From NCBI GenBank assembly GCA_965230345.1, contig CBDDKR010000002.1, forward strand, positions 3,038,001 through 3,102,000: a stretch of 64,000 nucleotides of DNA, read 5' to 3'. Each line of letters starts with the position of its first letter. The first letter of the stretch is position 1. The translations under genes and the position numbers were made by a program. The notes below the pieces were generated by a model. It made no database searches and had not been told where the DNA came from. It worked only from the letters and a program-made list of their open reading frames with translations. Below are positions 44,957-52,919 of the stretch, piece by piece. Origin of the DNA: JADKBO01 sp965230345. GTDB taxonomy: Bacteria > Bacteroidota > Bacteroidia > Chitinophagales > Saprospiraceae.

Positions 44957-45883
44957 ATGTATATTCACATTTGGTCGTTTAATTGTTTGTTATTGAGAAC
45001 ATTAGGTTTTATAATAATTCTTTCTTTTACTATAGGTTGTTCGAAGCGAATAGATCTTGTGATTGATCAAGAAGAAAAACTGCTTATCGAGTGCGTAATG
45101 ACACCTGGACAAGAGATCCAAGCAACATTGTCTACTGTAGCTAATTTTTCTGATTCTAAGAAAATTGAATATCCCGAAAATGCAAGAATTTACCTAATTA
45201 CTAAGATTGATACTCCATTGGAATTTGAGTACGATAGTGATCGAAAATTGTACTTTATACCTAAGAAAGTTCATACAATGAGATTGGATTATCATTATGA
45301 AATCCGTGCATATCTGGTAAATGATGAGGACAATGAATTATCTGCAACATTAAAATTTCCTTCAATTAATTCTGTGGACAAAACGGAATCAGCAATGACT
45401 GTTTTAAATCAGACGAATGGACAAATGATTAGTGGTAATTTTGCATTTAAAAACAATACGATAAGAAGTCCTTTTTTCAACATGAATGCTTATTGTAGAA
45501 TGATTGATGAAGAAGGGAGATATTCTGAATTACTGCCCATTGAGTTTATCGAGAACAAGGAAGATGCTCTGGCATTTTATCAAAATGAATTTACTAATGG
45601 AGTATATGTGGATATAAACCGTGTTGACCCAACTGATTTTAGCATGAGTTATTTAGTCCCAAGTGAATACTTCGAAAATGGTCGCAAGTTAGCCGATCAT
45701 ATTCATATTTATTCATCGGCTATAAGTGAAGAGGTTTATCGGTATGAACTTTCCAAAAGCAAACAACTGGCTGCAATCCACAATGGTGCTTCTGATCCGG
45801 TAATAAATTATACCAATGTGAAAAACGGTTTTGGTGTATTTGGAGCGTCATTGGTCAAAAGAGATTCTATTAATATTCGATAG
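44957..45883 (+). CDS. DUF4249-domain lipoprotein
   Basis: 308 residues. N-terminal membrane segment ending in the lipobox TIGC with Cys28; the mature protein has the DUF4249 pattern: LLIECVMTPGQEIQATLS (~46-63), IYLITK and a C-terminal YRYELSKSKQLAA and NVKNGFGVFGAS. DUF4249 lipoproteins regularly follow TonB receptors in Bacteroidota and are thought to be outer-membrane accessory proteins in nutrient uptake; direct evidence is limited. Last gene of the sigma-FecR-receptor-DUF4249 unit. Confidence 0.85.
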   Translation: MYIHIWSFNCLLLRTLGFIIILSFTIGCSKRIDLVIDQEEKLLIECVMTPGQEIQATLSTVANFSDSKKIEYPENARIYLITKIDTPLEFEYDSDRKLYFIPKKVHTMRLDYHYEIRAYLVNDEDNELSATLKFPSINSVDKTESAMTVLNQTNGQMISGNFAFKNNTIRSPFFNMNAYCRMIDEEGRYSELLPIEFIENKEDALAFYQNEFTNGVYVDINRVDPTDFSMSYLVPSEYFENGRKLADHIHIYSSAISEEVYRYELSKSKQLAAIHNGASDPVINYTNVKNGFGVFGASLVKRDSINIR

Positions 45884-45940
45884 TGTGAAATAGAATTATG
45901 ACTGCTCCTAAATAGTCGTTACAAGTTATTGTATATGAAA

Positions 45941-47521
45941 TTAGAAGCCTTCAAATTCGGGTTCTTTGTCTTTATAGATTAAGTACCAATTACCAATTTC
46001 AATCAATGCTTCTTTTCCTGTAGTTACTAATATAGATTTTAATTTTTGTTTATAGACGTCATCTTCTAAATTTCTAGAATCTAAAAATTGAATTTTCTTT
46101 TCAGCATGAGAATATATACTTAACATCAGTTTATATTGGTTCTGAAGTTGATTATAACCCATTTTGTTGTAATAGGTTTTCATCAGTAAGGTAAACCCTA
46201 ATAAAATGGTAATCGTACTTAATGAAAAATCATTGATGATGTTACCTGAAATTTGAGAATCACGATATAAAGTAAACGCTGCTATTATTAATACTGAAAT
46301 TACCAATAAGCCAATACTAAAATGTTTGGATGACTTGTTTTGATCATCAAAATCATCTAGTCTTTTTTTAAAAAAGTCTTTTTGTGATTTGATCCAATAC
46401 GATGAATTCAATTCTGTGGGCGCATCTAAATCCATGAAGGACGCAACACCATATAGGGAGGACAAAAAGTTCTTTATCCAATTCACTTCAGTTTCATGAA
46501 TCTTTAGGATATTGTCAGAAACTGATAGGTTAATATCATTTTTATACCAATTGTATTGCACCCTAAGCGCTTCGGATAGAAGTCTTAATTCTATGTAGGT
46601 TTGATGACTCTTATTAAGCTTAAAGACGTTAAAAATTGTGATAATGAATCCGAAAATCAAAATTGCAAATAATGGATATCTTGATATGTGATCTATTCCT
46701 TCCGCAATTTCCATCGCAGCTAGTATAATGGCGCTAAAGATGAGTAGTATTTTGACGGTAAGGGTATATTTCCGTTTCCATATTTGTGCCAAGGAATCTA
46801 GTAGATTAAAATTAGATTCAAAAGTTGAGTGATAAGGTTTGCTAAGAACCTGATTTTTTTTTATACAAGTATTTATTTCTTCAATTTTGTCGAGAGTAGT
46901 GGCTATACCTTTATTCCGACGTAATAATTCACCTAAATCCTTGGGTAATGAGTCTGGAGGAACTATGCATATGCAATCCGATTCAATGTGATCCTTGTTT
47001 TTTGCTCTTTTACATAATAAATGAACCATGTTTTGTTTCGGATCTTCAATATACTCTAATGTTGTATCAAAGGTGCCAATATGGGTATAATGAACCAAAT
47101 CTGCTGTTCCACCAATTAGACATTTAGGATTACCATTCCATAAAGTAAGTACTATTAAAGAATGGTCTACAATGAATTTTCCACATTTTCTATAATACTC
47201 CTTTTCAATACTTTCATTTGAAGATGCTCTGGTTGTATTGGAATTAATATCAAATAGTCTACTTATATTATGGACCTCAAATTTTAACTGATTCAATTCT
47301 TCACAATTCGACTCCTTTAAGATTCTAGGAACGAGTTGATCCGCACCTTTGGCAAGTAGAGTATTTATGATTATGGTTGAGTTTGGATAATTTCTTACTA
47401 AAGCCTTGAAGAAAGCAAGAATACTGTTTTTAAGGTTTTCTGTTTCTACTACATCTAAATGGCCAACTACACCTACGGTGATCGGGAAATTTTGAGTAAC
47501 CTCGGATTTACTTATACTCAT
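45941..47521 (-). CDS. SLOG-like Rossmann protein with SLATT-like membrane segments
   Basis: 526 residues. N-terminal ~1-200: Rossmann-type nucleotide-binding fold resembling SLOG proteins: ITVGVVGHLD (14-23), TLLAKGADQLV (54-64), HSLIVLTLWNG (120-130), GGTADLVHY (137-145). C-terminal half: membrane segments ~252-270 and ~281-300, the signature ELRLLSEALRVQYNWYK (311-327), segments ~401-419 and ~432-449, and ending ALIEIGNWYLIYKDKEPEF (505-523). This SLOG plus paired-TM layout is known from predicted nucleotide-signal conflict systems in which a SLATT-like pore is gated by a nucleotide. No enzyme motif is evident. Starts 3 nt after the stop of the TIR gene. Family call is from memory of motif patterns. 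Confidence 0.7.
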   Translation of the reverse strand: MSISKSEVTQNFPITVGVVGHLDVVETENLKNSILAFFKALVRNYPNSTIIINTLLAKGADQLVPRILKESNCEELNQLKFEVHNISRLFDINSNTTRASSNESIEKEYYRKCGKFIVDHSLIVLTLWNGNPKCLIGGTADLVHYTHIGTFDTTLEYIEDPKQNMVHLLCKRAKNKDHIESDCICIVPPDSLPKDLGELLRRNKGIATTLDKIEEINTCIKKNQVLSKPYHSTFESNFNLLDSLAQIWKRKYTLTVKILLIFSAIILAAMEIAEGIDHISRYPLFAILIFGFIITIFNVFKLNKSHQTYIELRLLSEALRVQYNWYKNDINLSVSDNILKIHETEVNWIKNFLSSLYGVASFMDLDAPTELNSSYWIKSQKDFFKKRLDDFDDQNKSSKHFSIGLLVISVLIIAAFTLYRDSQISGNIINDFSLSTITILLGFTLLMKTYYNKMGYNQLQNQYKLMLSIYSHAEKKIQFLDSRNLEDDVYKQKLKSILVTTGKEALIEIGNWYLIYKDKEPEFEGF

Positions 47522-47524
47522 AGT

Positions 47525-48934
47525 CTAGAATCCTTTAAATGATTTAAATATATCATCGAGAATTCTACCAATCTCTTTTATGAACTTTTCAAATTCACTT
47601 TCAATTCTCTTATGCCTTTGAATATTCTGTGCTCTTACCTTGCGAAGTTTAACATCTTCATACATTACATCGACTATGGGTTGTACGTTCTGTTTGTTTA
47701 GGTTTGCAACTTCAGAAACTTCTTTATTCCCGACTTCATTAGATGCTTTATAAAATTGATTTGCTCTCTTGTCATTGCCCTCCATAGCATAGCTGTTAGC
47801 ACGTATCAAATAGACATGAGAAAGCACTGATTTATTGCCATACTTGGCTTCTTGCTCTTTTGTAAGGTTGTATTTTTTTTGAAAACGATAAGTTTCTTCA
47901 ATGATTTTAGAATCATTACCAGACTTGGATAAGAGTAAAAGACTTATGAAATCTGCTATAAATTGTGCATCTTTTTTGGTGGAAAATTGAATGTTGTCCG
48001 GACTAGACATCACAATTTTCTTTTTATTCAGATAATCAGGATGTTGTAATTCTAATCGGATATTGGCTGCATAAAAATTGAAGACATTGTTTTCTTCATT
48101 AATGTATCCATTTACAAAAAGTCCTGTTGAATCACATTTATTGGCGAAGTAAGTCTTATCTATGAATTCATAGTATCGATCAATATTTCGATCTTGATAG
48201 TCTGTAGTTCGATTGGTATATACAGAGTCAGGCAAATGACCATCTAAATGAGTTAGAATGGTATTTGATAGGCCCTTGTCATCATTTTCATTAAATTGAG
48301 CAATTATAGTCGAAATCTTACTTTCGTTACAAGATTGTACTTCGGCCACATTATTATTCATGGATTGTTTCGCCAGTTGCGGTATCATAAAGTATCCCAC
48401 TGCGACCAATATTGGGATGATAATAAATCCCCAGTGAATATATTTGAGTTCGTACAAGAAACGCTGAATAAAAGAGGTACTCTTTATAATTTGGACATTA
48501 ATGGTTTCGATTAGTTGATCTACATCGTTGTTAAAATCCTTACCTGTTCTGACGTTTGTACCATTCAATAAAGCAAAAGATTTTAATGAAGCCGGCAAAT
48601 CATTGACTCCAGGAAATAAAGCATTTTCCACTGTAACCGGAATGATGGGAATCCCAGATTGGAGTGCTTGCTCTATTTCTATTTTTACGTAATCGTATTC
48701 AGAAGAAGATCTGTCATTTAAAATGTTTAACCATTGATGACCAATAATAGGGATAAATACGGTTGAATTGGACAGTTTTTCTTTAGTATACTCTAAAAAA
48801 TTAACCCCCGCAGGAATGCTCTCAATATCATGGAATATATTGGCTTGAGGAAACTCATTTTTTAGTCGATCGATTATTCTGCCAGTTATAACTTCTGAAT
48901 CTTGTCTGCGGTAGGATACAAAAATATTGTACAT
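47525..48934 (-). CDS. membrane-anchored TIR-domain protein
   Basis: 469 residues. TIR domain 1-~140: FVSYRRQDSEVITGRI, FHDIESIPAGVNF, VFIPIIGHQWLN, then YDYVKIEIEQALQSGIPIIPV, where Glu86 is the likely catalytic residue of NADase-type TIRs, and LPASLKSFALLNGTNVR. One membrane segment (~168-186). Residues 200-469 are not recognised; a TPR-like helix pair occurs at ~370-400 (VLSHVYLIRANSYAMEGNDK) and the tail is charged. Topology would place TIR in the cytoplasm and the C-terminal half outside. Bacterial TIRs cleave NAD or make cyclic ADP-ribose signals in anti-phage systems. Directly followed by the SLOG/SLATT-like gene. Confidence 0.85.
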   Translation of the reverse strand: MYNIFVSYRRQDSEVITGRIIDRLKNEFPQANIFHDIESIPAGVNFLEYTKEKLSNSTVFIPIIGHQWLNILNDRSSSEYDYVKIEIEQALQSGIPIIPVTVENALFPGVNDLPASLKSFALLNGTNVRTGKDFNNDVDQLIETINVQIIKSTSFIQRFLYELKYIHWGFIIIPILVAVGYFMIPQLAKQSMNNNVAEVQSCNESKISTIIAQFNENDDKGLSNTILTHLDGHLPDSVYTNRTTDYQDRNIDRYYEFIDKTYFANKCDSTGLFVNGYINEENNVFNFYAANIRLELQHPDYLNKKKIVMSSPDNIQFSTKKDAQFIADFISLLLLSKSGNDSKIIEETYRFQKKYNLTKEQEAKYGNKSVLSHVYLIRANSYAMEGNDKRANQFYKASNEVGNKEVSEVANLNKQNVQPIVDVMYEDVKLRKVRAQNIQRHKRIESEFEKFIKEIGRILDDIFKSFKGF

Positions 48935-49085
48935 AGTTGTTCTTAGTAATTGGTTTGTTGACCAGAATTATTCTCAAATAATATGGGATAATTATTAAGT
49001 CGGAATTTCTAAGAAACAAAATACTTATTCTTCGGTTAAACACAAAATAAATTGCATTTATGTGCGATAATCCTTGGTGAATATT

Positions 49086-52000
49086 CTATGTTTTTATGAA
49101 TTGTATTGTTTTAGTGCCTTTTTCTGTTTTAACCAAAAGTGAGTAGATGCCATCAGATAGATTAGAAACATCGAGAGTTTCTATATTTTTTATTCCGACA
49201 TAAACTAAACTTTTAATCATTTGACCGTTAGCATTATAAATATCTACTCTTTTTATTTGAGAGCTACTTGAAAGTTTTATTAAATCTGTTGCAGGATTTG
49301 GAGTAAGCGATAGAAAAATGTCAATAGGATTAGAGGCCTTTGTTGGAATTGCTATTTCGGTTTTAGTCAAGTTCGTAATGATTGGAAGATTGTAATCGAA
49401 ATATATTTCAGCTTTATTTTCAAAATAATCACCTAGTTTTAGGTTGCTTTTTGTTTTAATTTTAAAAACAACGAATCCATCATTCAATTGATCTTCGAAA
49501 GGTAAATAGATGTCTTTAAATATAAATTCAACTATATTATTGTCTTGAATTCTAGCATCAAGTTGGTGGCTAGCATCAGTAATTTGAAAGGTGGAAATAT
49601 CAAATTTCTCTGGATCTATGGAATCTTTAACTACAATGTTAATAGCATCAGCAGTTCCTGTGTTTTCAAAACGAATCATATAGTGGACAAAGTTTCCAAC
49701 CATTTCAGGTAAGATGGTATTTCCTTCTAAACAAGTTTTGTCATTAGGATCAAAAGAATTAACTACAGTTTGATTAAGTGTAAAGGAGTTGTTATCTATA
49801 TAATCATCACTAATGGTGGAGTTGACTGTTGATGTAAAGGATATAATCTCGTCACCATTTAATGGAGGAGAATCAGAAGGTGTATTTAACTCATATCTTA
49901 TTGTGAAGTCAATTTCTTCAAAAGGGTTCAATTCTGAAAAGGACCAGTAAATTGAATTACCCTTAGTACTATCTGGTGGAATTAAAGAATTAGTAAAGTC
50001 CATTAGATTATTTTCATATTCTAATTTAAGCGTAGCCTCAGTAACAGTATTGCCTTTGTTTTTAATTATTACTCTATATTCTGATTCAAATCCTGGCCTT
50101 GCAGCTATGAGTGGATATAATGTAACTTCCAAATCAGTATAAATTCCGTCCGGAACTACGCAAAAGTTTTGAAGGTAAGGTGAAATGGAATCAGGAAAGG
50201 TAATGGATAGTAGTTCAGGAGTAACCTTAAAGTGTTCGAAATGTTCAAAGAGTGGTGTGATGGTGTAATCACCAGTATCAAGATTAATATCGAAATTTCC
50301 ACGATGATTCCCATAAAAATATCCCTTTTTAGAATTAGATTCTATCCTATACATAGGAAAGGTCATTTCATTTGAAGTACTATCACAATAAGTTTTTTGT
50401 TGGTTGAATCTCGTTTTGCCTATTATGGTGAAAGGTAAATTATTATTCGCATACGGGCAGTAAGAATTTACTGTACATCCCGTAATGGATTTTGCGTCTA
50501 AGTCTGCAATAATTTGGGGTATTTCATCTTCATCGGCACAGATATAAGTTGGATTAAAATGAGAGTCAAAAATTAGTTGCTGGTTTGTACCATTTTTTAA
50601 TAGTATCGATTTTATGCCACTAGTTTTTCTGAAATTAACTTTATCTATAAAAGAAATTTTACTTATATCTAGATGTTTTAAAGCTGTATTTTCATAGATA
50701 AGAATTCGATCTATTGCATTGATGTCATTGAGATCCAAGTCTTTTAGGTTCTTAATTATATTTAAGCGCAATTCGTCGATAGAGTCAATTTTGCTTAATC
50801 TAACATATTTTAAGGTAGGACAATGGAGTACCAAAACTCTATCAATTTTGTTTAAATTCTCTATGCTTAGTGAATCTGCATATGTACCAGTAATACTTAA
50901 CTGTTGCAACTTCGGAAAGTCTCTGATTTTGATATGTTTAATACCAGATCCTGAAATACTTATTTCATCTAATTCTTGAAGATTTGTAAGTTTAAGGTCC
51001 ATCAAGTTATCGCTCCAAGTAATGTATAATTTCCTTAATGAATCCAAACCATTAAGATGCATTTGGGTTATATAGGTATTATCTTCAATGTATAATTCCT
51101 TTAAGTTTTCAAAATTATTGAAATTTATGTTGCCAAACGATTGATTACCTGCAAGTAATAAGAATTTTAATGCTGAAAGGTTGATTGTATTAAGAGTTGG
51201 TAATGCATTATTTGAGAGTATTTTTAGTGAATCTATATTTTTTATTATACCAAAATCAATATTAGTTAGTTTGAGGTTTTCTTTAATTGTTAAAGAATGG
51301 ATAGAATCACAATTTGGTATTGTAATTTTGAATAATCCATTATTAGCAATGTAAAGGTGATTAAGGTGAATTTTGGAATTATTGGAAGTAATTCTTCTTA
51401 ATGACTTATTATTGTAAATGAAAATGAAATTAATTATTTTGTTTTCTGGAATGATAAAACTATGAAGCTTGTCGTTATTTGAGATGATTAGGGAGTCCAG
51501 TTTAGGTATTGTTCCAATATGTAGATTAACTAAGGAGTTGTTTTTACCTATTTCCAAATGATTTAATGAGTTCATTGAATCAATTAGAAATGAAGTTAAA
51601 GATGGATTTCTTTTGATGTCAACTGATTTAAGAGCATGAGAATTTTTAATTTGATAATGAGTTAAATTGTTGTTTTCATGTATATCTAGATGCTCAAGAT
51701 TTATCAATTGATTGAAACTTAGTTCTTGGATAGAATTATTTTGGTTAAAAATTAGCTTTCTTAGAGAATTTATATGATTAAAATCGACAGACTTTAATCC
51801 CGAATTCGAGATTTTGATAAACTTGAGGTTGATATCTTTTTCAATGTGAAGATTAGACAGATATAAATTGTTCTCAACTATTAAAGAATCTAAGCTTTGT
51901 AATTTTCGAAAGTTAAAGGTTTTAAGTTTAGTATTGCCTTTAGATTCTAATGTGACTAAAGATCCTAATTCTTTTATATCTAATAGTTCAATTGATCCGT

Positions 52001-52382
52001 TATAATTTATGTTTAATTTTTTTAAGTCAGGACAATTACTTATTTGAATAGAAAGAAGTGATTTATTCTCAGAAATTTGAAGTTCTTTAAGTGATTTTAA
52101 AGATTCCAATTGAATAAATGAAAGCGAATCATTATTTCTAATTATTAATTTATTTAATCCCGTAAAATGCTCAATACCGCTTATATCATGAAAGTGGTAG
52201 TTTTGCAATTCTAATTTAAGTGTTACTTCAGCTTCAAATCGCTCGATTTCACCATCATTATTATAATCAATTCCTTCGTTGATGAGCGCTTTTTTAAAAT
52301 TTGCATCAGGAATAGAAAGAATGTCTTGGCATATTCCGAAATTATAGATTAGCAAAAGAATACAGGTAAGGTAAGTTTTCAT
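49086..52382 (-). CDS. large LRR-like T9SS type A cargo protein
   Basis: 1098 residues. Signal peptide to about ICQ (19); an EF-hand-like loop DYNNDGEIERFE (~40-51); a long repeat region (~50-620) of about 22-residue units with the pattern L-x2-L-x-I-x2-N-x2-L, a degenerate leucine-rich repeat; a linker with CADEDEIPQI and GCTVNSYCPY (~625-660); beta-sandwich region including the SFDPNDKTCLEGN motif (~895-907) usual in T9SS repeat proteins of this kind; type A sorting domain (~1028-1098; SLTPNPATDLIKL). Predicted surface-exposed or secreted binding protein. Many Asn/Ser/Ile codons make it more AT-rich than its neighbours. Single transcription unit; I see no link to the TIR pair downstream. 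Confidence 0.88.
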   Translation of the reverse strand: MKTYLTCILLLIYNFGICQDILSIPDANFKKALINEGIDYNNDGEIERFEAEVTLKLELQNYHFHDISGIEHFTGLNKLIIRNNDSLSFIQLESLKSLKELQISENKSLLSIQISNCPDLKKLNINYNGSIELLDIKELGSLVTLESKGNTKLKTFNFRKLQSLDSLIVENNLYLSNLHIEKDINLKFIKISNSGLKSVDFNHINSLRKLIFNQNNSIQELSFNQLINLEHLDIHENNNLTHYQIKNSHALKSVDIKRNPSLTSFLIDSMNSLNHLEIGKNNSLVNLHIGTIPKLDSLIISNNDKLHSFIIPENKIINFIFIYNNKSLRRITSNNSKIHLNHLYIANNGLFKITIPNCDSIHSLTIKENLKLTNIDFGIIKNIDSLKILSNNALPTLNTINLSALKFLLLAGNQSFGNINFNNFENLKELYIEDNTYITQMHLNGLDSLRKLYITWSDNLMDLKLTNLQELDEISISGSGIKHIKIRDFPKLQQLSITGTYADSLSIENLNKIDRVLVLHCPTLKYVRLSKIDSIDELRLNIIKNLKDLDLNDINAIDRILIYENTALKHLDISKISFIDKVNFRKTSGIKSILLKNGTNQQLIFDSHFNPTYICADEDEIPQIIADLDAKSITGCTVNSYCPYANNNLPFTIIGKTRFNQQKTYCDSTSNEMTFPMYRIESNSKKGYFYGNHRGNFDINLDTGDYTITPLFEHFEHFKVTPELLSITFPDSISPYLQNFCVVPDGIYTDLEVTLYPLIAARPGFESEYRVIIKNKGNTVTEATLKLEYENNLMDFTNSLIPPDSTKGNSIYWSFSELNPFEEIDFTIRYELNTPSDSPPLNGDEIISFTSTVNSTISDDYIDNNSFTLNQTVVNSFDPNDKTCLEGNTILPEMVGNFVHYMIRFENTGTADAINIVVKDSIDPEKFDISTFQITDASHQLDARIQDNNIVEFIFKDIYLPFEDQLNDGFVVFKIKTKSNLKLGDYFENKAEIYFDYNLPIITNLTKTEIAIPTKASNPIDIFLSLTPNPATDLIKLSSSSQIKRVDIYNANGQMIKSLVYVGIKNIETLDVSNLSDGIYSLLVKTEKGTKTIQFIKT

Positions 52383-52476
52383 AGTTCAACATAGTTATTT
52401 TCGAATAACTAAAGATATGATATATTAAGAGCTAGAAGTGTCTTATAGGATGTTAAATCAAAGATATTTTAAGTCG

Positions 52477-52902
52477 CTATTCCACCACTTGCCACGTATG
52501 GTCAGCTAGTAATTTTAGTTCTGTCTTAAACTCAAAATCTTCTTTTTTCCTCCATTCGTTTGGACCGATCATAGAGACGAAGTATTTGTCGTTAGATCTT
52601 TGATATAGGTAATAATGTTGTCCAATAAGTGGTTTGAATCCAATTTCAGCTTGATAGATCATTTCGGAATAATCTATACGGTCATGAATCTTTTGAGCTT
52701 GACGGATTAAACTTTCTACCTGTTCTTTGATTTGATTCAATTGCAACTCAGTTTGTTGATACATAGCCTTCATAGCCAAACCTCTTTGTTTGCCTTTATC
52801 CATTGGACGAATAATGGCACTACCTACATGGTGAGCGTAGGGTAGAAGACTAGGAGTATCAGTCGTTTTATCTTTATCTATGGGATTTTCTTTTTTTGAC
52901 AT
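52477..52902 (-). CDS. DUF2452-domain protein
   Basis: 141 residues matching DUF2452 over most of its length: LPYAHHVGSAIIRPMDKGK (~20-38), RGLAMKAMYQQTELQLNQIK (~40-59), GFKPLIGQHYYLYQ (~88-101) and SMIGPNEW (~110-117). Cytoplasmic, no signal peptide; no function is established. It follows the type B cargo gene by 17 nt on the same strand, which may reflect a shared transcript only. Confidence 0.8.
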   Translation of the reverse strand: MSKKENPIDKDKTTDTPSLLPYAHHVGSAIIRPMDKGKQRGLAMKAMYQQTELQLNQIKEQVESLIRQAQKIHDRIDYSEMIYQAEIGFKPLIGQHYYLYQRSNDKYFVSMIGPNEWRKKEDFEFKTELKLLADHTWQVVE

Positions 52903-52919
52903 ACTTTTCGAAAGATGGA

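Noticed and set aside
50000..52300. Repeated short DNA words in the LRR gene as a CRISPR-like or satellite array
   Set aside because: The periodicity follows codons of a protein repeat and the DNA units are not conserved; no CRISPR array or cas gene exists in the window.
49086..52382. LRR-like T9SS gene as a third member of the TIR unit
   Set aside because: 150 bp separate it from the TIR gene, it carries a secretion signal and sorting domain, and its composition differs; nothing links it to the pair.
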